Origin: Melanocharis versteri
Taxonomy: Eukaryota > Chordata > Aves > Passeriformes > Melanocharitidae
DNA: 64,000 nucleotides
NCBI GenBank assembly: GCA_013397845.1
Contig: VZTG01001872.1
Span: forward strand, 747,670-811,669
Reading direction: 5' to 3'
Part shown: positions 35,521 through 47,835 of the stretch, piece after piece
Layout: each line of letters opens with the position of its first letter
How positions within the stretch are numbered: position 1 is the stretch's first letter
Made by a program: the position numbers and the translations under genes
The notes under the pieces: generated by a model
Told to the model about the DNA's origin: nothing
What the model saw: only the letters and a program-made list of their open reading frames with translations
The model's database searches: none

Positions 35521-38500
35521 GTTTTCCTTCATGGTGATAGAGTAGAAAGTTTGTCTGATGAGATCTATTACACTTAAAGCAGAAGGGAAAATAAATTCGG
35601 AAAGTCGCGCTATTTAAAAAGAAGATAGCAGCAATACTGCCAAAGTCATGAGGAAAAGGCAGAAATAATTCAAGAAAATAAAGGAAGTATCCTTTCTGTC
35701 TATCTAATCTAGGAAGCTGGAGATTTTTATAGTTGCAGAGCCATCTGCTAAGTTTCATTTATTGTGCGACTTTACTACATCACCATCATCTGCTCATTAA
35801 TCTGCCTTTTTTAGGTCTACTTCTGAAATTCTGAACCTCTGAGCATCTGTCAAATAGCTGCCATTGGTTTTGAAACAGTCATATGGTGTAGTCTAAAGGT
35901 TTTTATAGTCAGTCATTTTGTGTCGTGTCAATATTACTCAGCAAAAGCTTCGGAGTTCGTAAGAAGCTCACATCAAGCTTGTCAGTAAACCACTGCCACC
36001 ACAACCTAACTCTTTGTGTTTCTTGCTAGAGGAGTAAATAAAACATAATTATTGGCAGTGTATGCCGTGTCTCAAGATGTGGCTTGGACAGCATGGCAGC
36101 GTTTGGTCCTCTTCTGATCGGAGCAGCACTCTTGAGTGGTGATTGCCAAAGAGACTGAGGATTGTGATCACAGATCACTGACCCCAGCAGGAGCCTTACC
36201 ATTGACTCAAATGGCTGAGACTTGGACCAAGGTCAAGGAGTTCTGGATGTTGGATCAGACCTGGCCATTCTGTTGTGACCTGAACACACATTGCTGGGAT
36301 GAGCGCAGGGAAAATAAAAACCATTCATTTCAATCAATGCGTAGAGTTCCACAAATACACTACCACATCCTTCAGAGGTGGTCAAATGATTCGTTCTTCC
36401 TGCTCATTTTTAACAGAAAGAAAAAAATAAGAGAACTGATCTACCTGAAATGCAGAGCCCTGGCATCTGTGTCTGCATGCATCTCAGACTAATCCATACC
36501 TTTCCCATTTGTGCGTTATCGTAGCAGCAGGCAATCCGACGTGTTACCCGAAAAGGCACTTGGAATTCAGATTCTTGCTTTCTGGCCCCATTGGAGGTGA
36601 GGCAATCCATGAAGCCCCAGGAGCCAAATGAGCAGCGGCTGCCTCTGTGAGTAAATGCTACTGGAAATAGGTATTAGCAGGTCTGAGGCACTGGAGTCCT
36701 CTCCTGCCAGATGGCTGCCAGAATGTCACTACCCTGTGTGCGGCTTATGGATGCCTTTGTCATTCCTGCCGTGAGGTTTCCTGATGTATTTTTTTAAGCA
36801 TTGATTTAATTTTGCCTGTTTTAGGTAAACCTCGGTAACAGTGGATGATTCAAGTCAAGAATTGTTTTCTTCAGGGACTAATCATTCTGACTTGATCTAC
36901 ACTCCTAATTTTAGAGGTTAATCTCTGCAGGCTTCTGCTGGGGAAGGCTGAAGCTTCCATTCTGAAACCTCCTGTGGAAGGACTACGGCATTTTGAATCA
37001 CACTGTCTGAATCTTTCTTTCTTGATTATGTATGGGACTAAAGAGACTGTATTTCTAATTTAGGCAGTTACAGATGAGGTACCACAAGATGGATGAGGTG
37101 ATCTAACAGCCTACTGATACTTCCTGGCCCTGTGTTCCTGGTGTTTCTCTTGCTTCAGCTTGGGTGCTTGTGCTAAAATGGCAGGAAACTATCCCAGCAA
37201 AACAAAGGGAGCCAAGGCAACCTGAGCCCTCTGGCTGGGATGAAGGTGGGGACCAGAACTCGTGGCAGAAGGAGGCTTGCCCTGTAGAGTGGGAGCACTC
37301 AGCTGTGACTGTGATCCTTGATAGCCACCTTCTATCCTTTAACTGAGGGGAAAAGCTGTTGAATCCTGTTGTGGCTGTGACTTTCCTCAGTCCTTTTAAT
37401 GGCAGCAGCGGTGACAGGTAGTGTTGGGCTTCTCACACTGCAGAGGCCTCTAACTCTGCTGACTGATAGGGGCCAGAAGGATTAGCCAGGAATGCTCCTG
37501 AGATAGGGGCATGGATTCCCTCCTGTAGAATTGCGCTTGAGTTACTGAAAGAAACAGCCAAAAATGTATAATTACCCTTTTGTGGCATCAGACTCCTGAC
37601 CTCTGAGATGTCTTTCAGTGTGGGACATACAATTAGATGTGCTGTTTGTCTGAGAGGAAGGAAAAGAGTCTTGTCTATCAAAAGATAAACTCATATAATC
37701 ATCTTGACAGTAGATGTTGACATTTAAAATCCAGTAGTACTTCTCTAAAATTAATAAAATCGAAGTCCTTCGGTGAAATTAGCTCTAAGCTGTTCTTTTT
37801 GCCTGATATTTAAAAATTAAACCTCTGCAGCAAAAAGAATAGAGCTTCTGTTCTAATCTGGCATCTCTCTCCATTAACAATAAATAATAGTTGAACAGGT
37901 GGGAAATTAGCATCTTCTTCTCTGACCAAAAAATATCTTATTTTGGATGGAAACTTGCCTATTTTTTCGTAGAGCTGTTCTGACTTGTTAGTTTCTACCT
38001 CTCGAATCGGAAGTGGCTGGCATGATGAGGGAGCTGAGACCTGAGCTATTGTCAAAGTGGCTGGAGTGGAGCCTCCAAGCCGTAGTGCCATGGTGTTTTC
38101 TGTGCCTATTTGTGATGAATGAGTTGGATGGACAAACTATGAGGGAAAACATATTTGAAACAGGACGGTGAGCGATGAAATTATGGCCTTGGCCTTGAAG
38201 TCTGAAATAAGAATTTTACGTGGGGCCAGAAATCAAAAGTCTGAACTTTGTACTTAACAGTTCAGACTTTATTGGAAGTCAGTGATTTTTAGAGGTTATC
38301 ATCTTTTGTGATCAAATTAGTGCACGTTCAAACAGCTTGGCAGGGAATGAATTGTGCTATGGATTACTTCTGGGCTGTGCCGCTGGATTTTGACAAATCC
38401 ATCCAGTCCTGTACTGTGGAATGTGTGGACAAGGTTCAGGTTTGTGCTGATGGAAATGGAAACCTCTTGCTTTACTGAGTTCAATTTGTTTTCACATGTG

Positions 38501-41500
38501 GTGTGTTGTCTATCTGGTATGTCTGCTTTATTTATAGCTATATAAATATAATTCTGAAAAAAGCTAGTTGGCAATTTTCACATCAATATTGTGTTTTCAA
38601 CAGAAAATGGCTTATTAGTCAGCAGAGGCTGCTGGCAAAGCTTTATCGTTTGGATCTAAAAATATTTGGTTTTAATGAAGCATTGGGAAATGAAGACTTG
38701 GAATTGTGGTTTTGTTTTTTTTTCCTGTAAAATCATGAAGAACTTGATGCATCTGTTAACAAATCGTTTATTGTTCAAAACATTTTGAGTGAAAGTATAT
38801 CACAGCTGGCTCAGACTTTATGTATGCATTATGTATGTGTTGTATTTTGTCTGCTGAGACCACTGGAAAAAAGTTCTTTGTGCATAGTAAGGAAAACTAG
38901 ATTTGCAAAGGCAGGGGTTTGTTGTTGTGTTTTTGGCTTTTTTGTTGTCTAGGGATTAAAAAAAAAACACGCTCGTAAATTTGCCAATATTTTCATTAGA
39001 TCTGGCAGCTTTTCTTTGTGACTCCGAATTCCAAATGGTGTTCCCTGTTTGCTTAGAGAAAGCAGGGGGCCCACTTCACAGTGTTTGCTCTGAGGCTGGG
39101 GCATTGACAGGCAGGCATTTTTCCACATTTTTTTATTATCAACTAGAATAAGCAGTTTAATAACTAGGATTAAACCATCAGATCATGACAGAGCAACATT
39201 AGCTGCAGGAACCAAGTTGGAAAGGATTCCAGATGTGATTAGATGAATACCTGCCCCTTAGGGGAAATAGTTAAGTGGGCCTCTGTTTTTATTGGTAAGG
39301 TAAATGTTTCTTGGGCCATTCTAGGCAGGTATCCCAGGTCTGCATTTTCCCAAAGATGTTGCAAATCCCTTGTGCCAAAGAATATACTGTATTCCAGACC
39401 CGAGCCAAAATTGTCTCCCTGATGAAAATCAATGGTTTTGTCAGAACACACAAGATTCTGCTATTGCCTTGAATAATTTACATTTTTGTTACGAATGCAA
39501 AAGTGTGTTTGTGGCATGCCAGTAGATGAATATTTCCTTAGGGGAAGGGGGGAGTGGGAAAAGGTTCTGATCAGAACCTCTGCTGAAGGGAAGAGTTCCC
39601 CTGCTGAAATAACAAAACCTTACTGGTTTCAGTGAGATTAAAAATGATCATGAAGTTATACCTTCCCTTATCTGACATAAGAAAAGAGGTGTTTATGTTT
39701 GTCTTGACTGAGTTTGTAGTGTATTTACATACGGGTAAGTACTCAGGGCTATGAGAGACTATTGAAAATCAGATCCAGGCAAGTGATTTCTGGAATGAGA
39801 AAAATACCTGTTTAGAGATCAAAATAGTCTAAAAAACTTGGACTGCAGGAGTTCCTTCTCTAAGGAGTGGGAAAATTCTCTCATGCTGCTTCAGGATCAG
39901 TGCTGAGAAATGAATTTTGATTTGTAATTAACTACTTTGGGCCATCTCCGCAAAAGTATGAAGGTGCCAAACAAAGTAACAGTGTAAATCTGGCCCTGGA
40001 GCACTAAGATGTACTTACTCCAAATACTACATTACAATACTGTTCAGTCTGTGTGATGGGAGACGTATTGCACAAAAAGACTTCACAAATCTATCTGTAA
40101 ACAGCTCTGCTTTCTGCCTAGTCACTGTTTAAAAAAATTGAATGAACTTAAGGTACCCAGTTAGTATTGGTGAAGAAATAAAATGTCAGGTTAGAGTATA
40201 TGATCATATTAAAGCCTTTCTTCCCTTTTCGGTCTTGAGCACTCAGGCTGATAGTGCAAATGTGCTTAAATATCTACAGTAGAACACAAATGTGAAGCTT
40301 TCAGAGAGTAATTCTTAATATGACTCTTGAGTCCAGATAAGTCTTCCAGAAATTATTAAAACCTGAAAATTTGCACACTTCTATTTTATTAAGTATTAGT
40401 TCTACAGCACTTAAATTTAAAGGTCATGTTGTTGTAACAGTCTAAGGGACCTCGACTACTGTATAAAGGAGGACAAAGAATGGTGAAAGTTTTAATAGTT
40501 TCAGTCTAACCATATTTCAGCAAATACCATTTTCTGCTTTCTCTTCTGGCAGCTTGCTGTGTAAAAGACTTAACCTTTGTTTCCTTTTCCCTGTGGTATA
40601 GAGGAGAGTTTTAGGTGATTGTAGAACCAGTTGGTGAAGCTCAGAGACTCCACAATGTGGTACTGTATGCGAATGTTCTTCCCTAAGAGAAGTGCGTAGT
40701 CCTGAAAGAATCAAAGGAATAAATAATGGAAAATATTGGGGTTTATAGGTTTGTCTTACAAGACTGGACTACACTGAAGTTTGTCTCTGTTTTTTGCAAG
40801 TTCTGTGTTTATCTGTGGTCTGGTACAAAGCTTACTGAAGTCAGTCTTTGTATGAACCCTGATGGACTTTTGATTAGTGCTCTTAGAAGATTTATTTTGA
40901 CTTATTTTATTGACAAATTTGTGTGTCTGACATGAAATTAAACCAGGCCACAGAAAGCACTTTATTTCCATCGCCTGCAAGGGAAATAACCACCACATTT
41001 TTTGAAATTCTCTATGTTCATTTCTGAAATCTTTCACTGCTACATACCAGAGTGTCTGGCAGTTGCTCCTAAGAGTAATGCTCCTCAGGTGTAACACGCA
41101 GGACAATCTTAGTGAAGAGTGTGTGCACTGGAGATTACAAAAAGAGCTACTGGGAGTTGGTCAGGAGAGGTCTGTGTGGCTGACAATAGGTGTTCAGAGA
41201 AACACAAGGAAAGCCAGGTGTTGCAATATTCACCTTGGCTGACTCCCAGAATGACCATGGCCCTTTTGGCAGTGCAGTTTTCCCCCCAAAATTCCCTCTG
41301 TGATTTTGGGAAAAGGTAACTCTTGCCACCACAAGTTCTCCCAGAGCATTTCAATGATATGCCATCTTTTTTGTAGCTAGACCAACTTCAGGTAAAAACT
41401 GAGAGGGTCATCGCAAGTTGCAATCAGGTATTTTTACAGGGGGGTAAGTCAGTGGCTTAAGGCTGAAAGAATTGCTGCAGAGCAAAACAAAATGCTTAAA

Positions 41501-43920
41501 GGCAGGTCTGATGGACTTCTGCTTGGACACCATAGAGGGGCTTCTGTTGCCAATGAATGGCAGCCTTGTTTGAAGGCCCAAACATGAAATAAGCTTTGGA
41601 AGAAGTGGCACAAGCTATAGATATTTCATTTGTAATTTGCTTCCCCCCTCCCTACCTATTCTTCACTAAGATATTTCAGTCTTCTGAGTGCCCCCAGGCC
41701 TTGCAGAAGACTAAGTGGCTATGATCAAAAAATGAGATCATGACAGAAATGAGGTAATCCCTTTTGTCTTTCTCTATTTCTAGTGCTTCCAAAAGAAATA
41801 TTTAGGTTAAAAAAGCAAACAAAACCTCCCATCCCAGGTCCATAGGTGAAGTAGTCTTTCATATTTTTTTTACTGTTTAGTAACAGTTTTCCCCACACCT
41901 GTGGCTTTAATGAGGCTTGAAAAAAAATGTAGGAAAAACATCAATATGCTTCTCAGTCTGAAGAAAAGCATTTTGTTTTTTCAGGTTGGTCTGGAGCCTC
42001 TTGCAGTTGATGAGCCCTTTCAGTGGGCTTTGGATCAGGCCCTGACTTTCTTAATTTTCAGGTGTGTGCGGGCAGGGAGTGCAAATACATGTGGGTTCTT
42101 GGGTGTTGACTTTTAAAAGAGTTTTTGCCAGACCAAGCTGCATTAGACCCTTTGCACAGAGGATGAACTTTTGCTCCCCGCTTTACAATAAGTTCGTAGC
42201 AGAAGCCATGTGAAGAAAAGGCAGCAGGGAAAGCCCAAGTGCAAGAGTGTCTGACCTTTTCTGCTGCTCTGTAGCTCCTCTCCCTGTGCCCCCTGAGACC
42301 CCACACTTCCTGGGGTGATGGTGTGATACTTTTACTTGGGAAGTTGCATGAAAGTTGAAGTCAGACTGCTATAGATGTGAAAAAACCCTTCAAATATGAA
42401 AATTTCAGCTTTTTGATTAATTGAAGCTATTTACCTGCTCTTTTATTTTTGACTGTACCTTGTTTGATGCTTGGAAAAAAAAATGAAGAATCAATCTTCT
42501 TCTTCTTGTGTGTCCTAACTTTACTTCATATAGGCACCTTCTTACAATAATTTATAAAGATAAATCAGTCAATGTGTGGTAGCTTTTAAAAGGCCTTCTC
42601 TTTTTTAGTGATTTTGTACTTAAAGCCTTAGGTATGATCTTTTCTTCCAACTGGGATTGATATGGATGCTTTTGTCTCAAAACAGAGACCCAAATACCAA
42701 ATTGTTGAACAGATTTCTCCTTTGAAAATGCCACTGTCACTTGAAAATACCATGTGTACAATGCAGCTGTCTGATTTCTTAGGATTACAGAGACACAAGA
42801 TCACATGAAGCCTATAAACAAGCTCGTAACTCAATGTGTAAAATTTCGATGTTTATTTCAAATGTTTTGAGACTCTCCTTTCCTGTAGTGTGTTTGCTTG
42901 CAAAACCTCTCACCCTTCAAGAGATCATACTGAATTTTGTAGCTTTTATCGCTTCTGTTCACATACTCTTCCACAAGTCTGAATAATGCAGTACATTTTT
43001 ATTATCAAACTTGTTCCTGCATTTTTGTATTTAATTGACTTCTTTTTTTTTTTTTTTCCTCTACCACACTGTTACATTTTTGGGGATTTTCACCTCTTTT
43101 TAGTCCTTCTTAGCAAGTTTTGTTTTGTTTTTTTCTTTTAATTGCCCGCTCCTCAGATGTGGACCTCTGAGTTTTCCATTCTGAACTGTCACTGAGACAT
43201 GTACTTTTAAGACTTCCTTGTTGTTATGAAAACAATTCTTCATGGCTAATTCAGCAAAGAGGAGGAAGTGGCTGGCTGCTGTTTGTGTTGATTAATATGA
43301 TGACTGTATCAGTTTGTCATCTGGCATAGCCATTGTCATCCTCTTCAGCTGGTGTTCATTTCAGTTTATTATGTTACAGAAGTATCAATATATGGCGTTT
43401 TTGTTCAAGTTTGGCCAAAAGAGAGCTTTCGATAGAAAAAAAAAAATCCCTTTGCTTTAGCTCTGTGTCTACTGCAACAGCAGCTTGTGATATTGTGCTG
43501 AAAATTCTGTAGTCCGAACAGATTTGCTTCAGATCAGTGACTGCGTAGCAAGTCTCCAAGGAATATTTATGACCAGATGACACATTTATCAGAACCAGAT
43601 TGGCACATGAGAAGGCCTTTTGCTCCTGGAGATGCTCTTTGTATAGAGTGAGATGTAGATGCATTTAATGCTCATATCCTCTGGTCAGGAGGAACTGGAA
43701 TTCAGGGGATCTGAGCCTTGGTCACTGCATTTCCCAAAGAACATAGCACTGTACCTGCATCTTCTTTTCAGACTGGAGTTGACTTTCCAGCTTCAGCTGG
43801 GGCAGTGTTGAGGGGATTGCCTCTCGATGGAGACAGCTGCTATGCTGCAAACCAGAGCTGCCTGCCCTTTGTAACAATCTTGGCAACTTAGCCCAGTGCT
43901 TTCAGAGAGAAAGTGCAAAG
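35521..43920. other. non-coding stretch, no gene seen
   Basis: No recognisable gene. Contains the hairpin at 38236-38270, a short CTCF-like word near 39059-39072 and a T-run at about 43044-43059. Sequence at 41994-42050 resembles an old dispersed amniote repeat tail but is too short to call. Confidence 0.5.
38236..38270. repeat. 11-bp perfect hairpin, 13-nt loop
   Basis: AAAGTCTGAAC (38236-38246) pairs exactly with GTTCAGACTTT (38260-38270). The stem is too short for a miRNA precursor. It is not followed by features of a histone-type or other known 3' end. Confidence 0.7.
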
Positions 43921-44107
43921 GCTAGCACAAGATCAGCACGGGTTTTGTTATCATTTATAGATTCCCCTCCCCCCCCCCCATCCCCCTTTAAGTCTTAAAT
44001 GCACTTGCTGGAAGAAGGAAGTTTGGAGAACTACAGCCTTCCTGCCTTTGCTTCTTGAATCTTCCAATTGGTGCTACTGGCAAGACAGCCAAGAACCCTG
44101 CTCCAAG

Positions 44108-44131
44108 ATGACTAGTGCTAACTCTGGAAAG
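44108..44131 (+). other. candidate coding start abutting a consensus splice donor
   Basis: An ATG with A at -3 and G at -1 is followed by eight codons (Met-Thr-Ser-Ala-Asn-Ser-Gly-Lys) and then AAG/GTATGT, a near-ideal donor. The frame stays open upstream for at least 60 bases, so this could instead be the end of an internal exon, with a possible acceptor near 44034. About 140 bases upstream lies a poly(C) run. I do not recognise the peptide and see no partner exon. A chance donor is a realistic alternative. Confidence 0.2.
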
Positions 44132-45001
44132 GTATGTTTGCCCTTTTTTTGTGCATTCAGCATACCCTTAGCCTAGTAATGGTCCTGTGGATGCAGTGGA
44201 GAAGAAAAAAGAACACTCGTTGCTGTGCGAGATGACGAGATGCTGCAGAGGAGCTTCGTGGGCCTTATGGTAGGCATTTGAAGGTATGTAGGTATATTCC
44301 CAGGCTCTGTGGGACCAAAGGAGCTTGGGGGGTGATCAAATGTATGGCAATTCAGAGTGTCATGATGTGCTCAGCACCCCAGCCTAGTACCTGTTGGTAT
44401 GTAAAACCAGGTCCTCTGCATAACCCATGGAGTCTAACTCCACCCAGAATGCAAGACCTCAAGGATGTAAAATGTGAAGGTTGTCAGTGTGTTTGGCTCA
44501 GCCACACCTACCTTTGTAGGTAATCTTCAGAAAGCAATTCAGCCATCAGCAAACTTGACTGCTGCTCTTATCTGTGTCCTTTTGTTGCTGCCTGTAGTGA
44601 GAGGGCCTGTAGGATGACCACTGCTCTTCACCTGTCTTTGTGGCACCAGTGAGAGCCAGGAGGGGCACTCTGAGCTTTTTGCAGCTATGCATTACTTCAT
44701 TTTCTTCCTTCGGGAGTTGAAAACTGCCCTTTGCTTTGATCTTTATTCCAGGGAGGGAACAAAATAAACAATGCTGGGCTTGTGTGGGGCTTTCTCGTGA
44801 AGTCAGAGAACATTAATTGCTCGTAAAAAAATGTTTTCCCTCACAGTGGGAAACAAATATTTCATTTTATTAATGGCTTCTCTGCTTTCCAGTGGTGAGT
44901 CAAAAGAAACTTGTAGAACAACAGAGGTGTGACATCACTGAAAGATCTGTAGTATGGCATCAGGGTGCACCACTAGTGACTGTTTCCTCTCACAGTTCTT
45001 A

Positions 45002-45240
45002 GAGAGTCATAAGACTGTTTAGGTTGAAGAAGACCGTTAAGAATGAGTCTGACCATTAATATCGAGTCCAACCATTAACCTGGCACTGCCAAGTCCGCCA
45101 CTGAACCATGTCTCTAAGTGCCACATATAAAAGTCTTTTAAATACTCCCAGGGATGATGACTCAACCACTTTTCTAGGAAGAATGTTCCAGTGCTGAAGA
45201 ACCCTACTGGCGAAGAATTTTTTCTAATGCCATTCTAAAC
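45002..45240 (-). mobile_element. CR1: CR1 LINE 3' end, outer copy, first part
   Basis: This is the reverse complement of the avian CR1 3' end. It shows the tail side first (TTTAGGTTGAAGAAGACC), then CGAGTCCAACCATTAACCTG, then CCATGTCTCTAAGTGCCACA and AGGGATGATGACTCAACCAC, all in the expected order. It breaks at ATTCTAAAC (45240) and resumes at 45484 after a second CR1 copy. It carries a local near-duplication: GAGTCTGACCATTAAT (45045-45060) beside GAGTCCAACCATTAAC (45064-45079). It is 5'-truncated and inactive. Confidence 0.93.
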
Positions 45241-45473
45241 TAAAAGTGGAGAGGTTTAGATAAGGTTTTGGGAAGAAGCTCTTTACCCAGAGGGTGATGA
45301 GGCACTGGCACAAGGTGCCCAGAGAAGCCGTGTCTGCCCCATCCCTAGAAGTATTCAAGGCCAGGTTGGATTGGGCTTGAAGCAACCTGATCTACTGGAA
45401 GGTGTTTCTGTCCATGGCCAGGAGATTGGAATGAGATGGTCTTTAAGGTCTGTTCCAACCAAAATCACTCTGT
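45241..45473 (+). mobile_element. CR1: CR1 LINE 3' end, inner copy in opposite orientation
   Basis: It reads in CR1 sense orientation: GAGAGGTTTAGAT near the start, then GATGAGGCACTGGCACAAGG, GCCCAGAGAAGCCGTGTCTG, TTCAAGGCCAGGTTGGATTG, and a final GGTCTTTAAGGTCTGTTCCA before an ATTCTATG-like tail. It splits the outer copy. CATTCTAAAC (45231-45240) and CATTCTAGAC (45474-45483) flank it and look like a 10-bp target-site duplication with one mismatch, though the CR1 tail itself contains ATTCTA words, which blurs the exact end. Confidence 0.92.
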
Positions 45474-45483
45474 CATTCTAGAC

Positions 45484-45606
45484 CTCCCCTGGCCATTTCC
45501 TTGAGGCCATTTCCTCTTGTTCTATTTCTCATTGCTTGGGACAAGAGACCAACACCTATCTCACTGCAGCCTCCTGTCACATGGCTGTAGAGAGTGACAA
45601 GATGAC
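45484..45606 (-). mobile_element. CR1: CR1 LINE, outer copy resumed
   Basis: Sequence continues the outer copy exactly where it broke: CTCCCCTGGCCATTTCC, TTGAGGCCATTTCCTCTTGT, then ACAAGAGACCAACACCTATC and GGCTGTAGAGAGTGACAAG. These are consecutive pieces of the reverse-complemented CR1 3' region. Similarity fades after about 45606, so the 5'-truncated end of the element lies near there. Confidence 0.88.
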
Positions 45607-47744
45607 AAGAAGTGATTTCTGGGTGCCATCAAAGGCTCTCTGCTTGTCAGGCCTTGTCCAGTCTTGTGAAGGTGTTAAAAAAAAATAAAATCTACTCAGC
45701 CATTTCTTTGTGAAACTAAGGAAAACATCAGATTGCTGGGCTGTGCAGGATATCTCCAATGAAAAAGTAAACTAAAATCAGCTTCCAGAGGAGGGAAAAT
45801 ACAAGGCATATAGCCAGGACATTGCAGAGCCTACTTAGTTCCTACTTACATTGTGCTGAACAATGGTAGCTCTTCTCTGACTTTGTCCACATCTTTAGTT
45901 TTCCAAGACAAAACATGGAACAGTGACACAAGATTGAAGGTTTATGTAGCCAAAAGCTTATAATAGAGTGTATTGGAATGTGAATTTATTAGCCATTCAC
46001 ATATTTTGATACCCAGCCATACAGTGTATCTGCTCTTGTGTACCGCCAATTGTCTTTTTGCCTTGTAAATGTGAGGAAACTTGTGGCAAATATCCATGAG
46101 GTCAGAGCAGGAATATAGGCAGGTTTGCAGCTTACCTCATATGTAGTGGAAATTCATATACTTCTGTACCAAAATGTGAAATAGATTCTTCCCACCTAAA
46201 AGGTGCAGATAGAAATGAAAACTTCTAATTCTTCAGCTTTCAGCAAAGTTAGTAATTATGGTGTGAACAGGTGAAATACCAGATATGACTTCACTTTTTG
46301 TTTATAATTCTGAAGAATTTATGCTTTTTTAAGAATGATTTACATGAAGAACATAGATAAGTAAGTAAATGGAGAGAGTATATGATTAATGTTTTTAAAA
46401 TGCTAAACGCTTCCCATTTGTAACATTCTTGAAACAGATCGGCCATGAAGGCTTTGTTTTTCTTTCTGCTTACGAGGCTGTCTGTGTTTTGTTTATTTAC
46501 TGTACAAATTTACGTTCAATGCTGCCTTTTCTGTTTAATCAACTGGAGAATTTTGGTCATTACACAGCATTAATACATGTTTAATTAAATCATTATTTTA
46601 AAAAATATATACATATGATAAATTAATGTATGGGTAATTAAAAGGAATTAAGAGAATTCATAATGACAAAGCAGAAGAATGAAATAACATGTGCAAGATC
46701 CAATATAACGTTAAGAAAAGGACCTGCACAGGAACACAGTTTCACTATTTGGAGGGCATTGCAGGCACAATTGATATTGCAACAGGTCCATTCTCTGAGG
46801 ATGAACGTTTATTGCTGCTTAATATTGTCTGCTTACTGCTGTCCTTATCTGTTGCTGCTCCTCTTGCACTATGTCCAGAGCAGTGAAAAAAGATGTTATT
46901 TCTACCTTCCAGTGTTTCTGCAGATTATGATTCTGACAGAGACGCAGTGGCTGTAAGGAGTCGGCAGCAAGGCAGGCTTAGCAGTTCGAACAAGCAACAG
47001 GAGCTCGTCTTGTGAATGTTTCAAGCAAGGCAGTGGAAATGTGTCAGCTGTGTTGACCAAATTGGAAGTGTTTAAATGTGAGTAAACGAAGTGGCTAAGA
47101 ACATTTGAAATACAGCAAGCAGAGAAATTAAATTTGAAGGAGGAGATCCTTTCTGGCAAAGTTCCATAGCACCAATGGATTGGTCACCATTTCGAGTTAG
47201 GTGGGAGTTGCTCAGAATGGCTACATCTGGTTAAAACATGAAACCTTTGGGGAATTTGAAATATGTAAACACAAGCTTGGTTACAGACTGGCTGGAAGAT
47301 CAATATTCCTGTGTTCTCACTGCAAAATGAAAAGTCCCGAGATTTTGGGTACCACTTTGATATCCTTAGTGAGCTGCTTCTAACTCTCTGGAATTATGTT
47401 TTTACTTCAAAATGTTCAGTTAAATAGAGTCATTTTGGAAGAAGCAGTTCAGACGTGTAGTAATCCTATTTTAATAAACCCAGAACAATAGCAGTGATCT
47501 TGAATCACTCAGACAAACAAGATTAGGAATTTCTTCAAATAAAAACTAAGTACATGTTTGAAATGAATGATTATTTACTTTTTGTATCTCTAATTAGGAG
47601 CTTCCTGCACTAAGTGTAGGTTAACACAAGCTTTAGTCACTTAGTTCCACTGTAGCATTCTTGATGTATTTATTTTTATATTCTTTTTTTTAAAAGGTGA
47701 AATAATGTTGCAATTGCTGTTGGCACTCTGGCCTCTTCTTGCCT
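45607..47744. other. AT-rich non-coding stretch, no gene seen
   Basis: Short frames only. The section 46230-46660 is strongly AT-rich. I see no repeat or exon. Confidence 0.5.
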
Positions 47745-47835
47745 CTGCCGAGAGGTAATTTTGTGTCTGGGAAGTTCATGTTGCTACTATAAGCCTCAGT
47801 TTTCCTCACCTGTAGAGGAGATGGTGGTATTGAAA
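47745..47835 (+). mobile_element. MIR: probable MIR-type SINE relic
   Basis: AGCCTCAGTTTTCCTCACCT (47791-47810) followed by GTAGAGGAGATGGTGG fits the sense strand of the MIR 3' region (CCTCAGTTTCC-TCATCTGTAAAATGGGG). The upstream part is weak, so the left limit is approximate. Confidence 0.5.

Noticed and set aside
41985..42061. Segment between a TTTTTTCAG acceptor-like tract and a CAG/GTGTGTG donor-like site
   Set aside because: The donor is weak, and the text GGGCTTTGGATCAGGCCC looks like an old dispersed amniote repeat tail rather than an exon.
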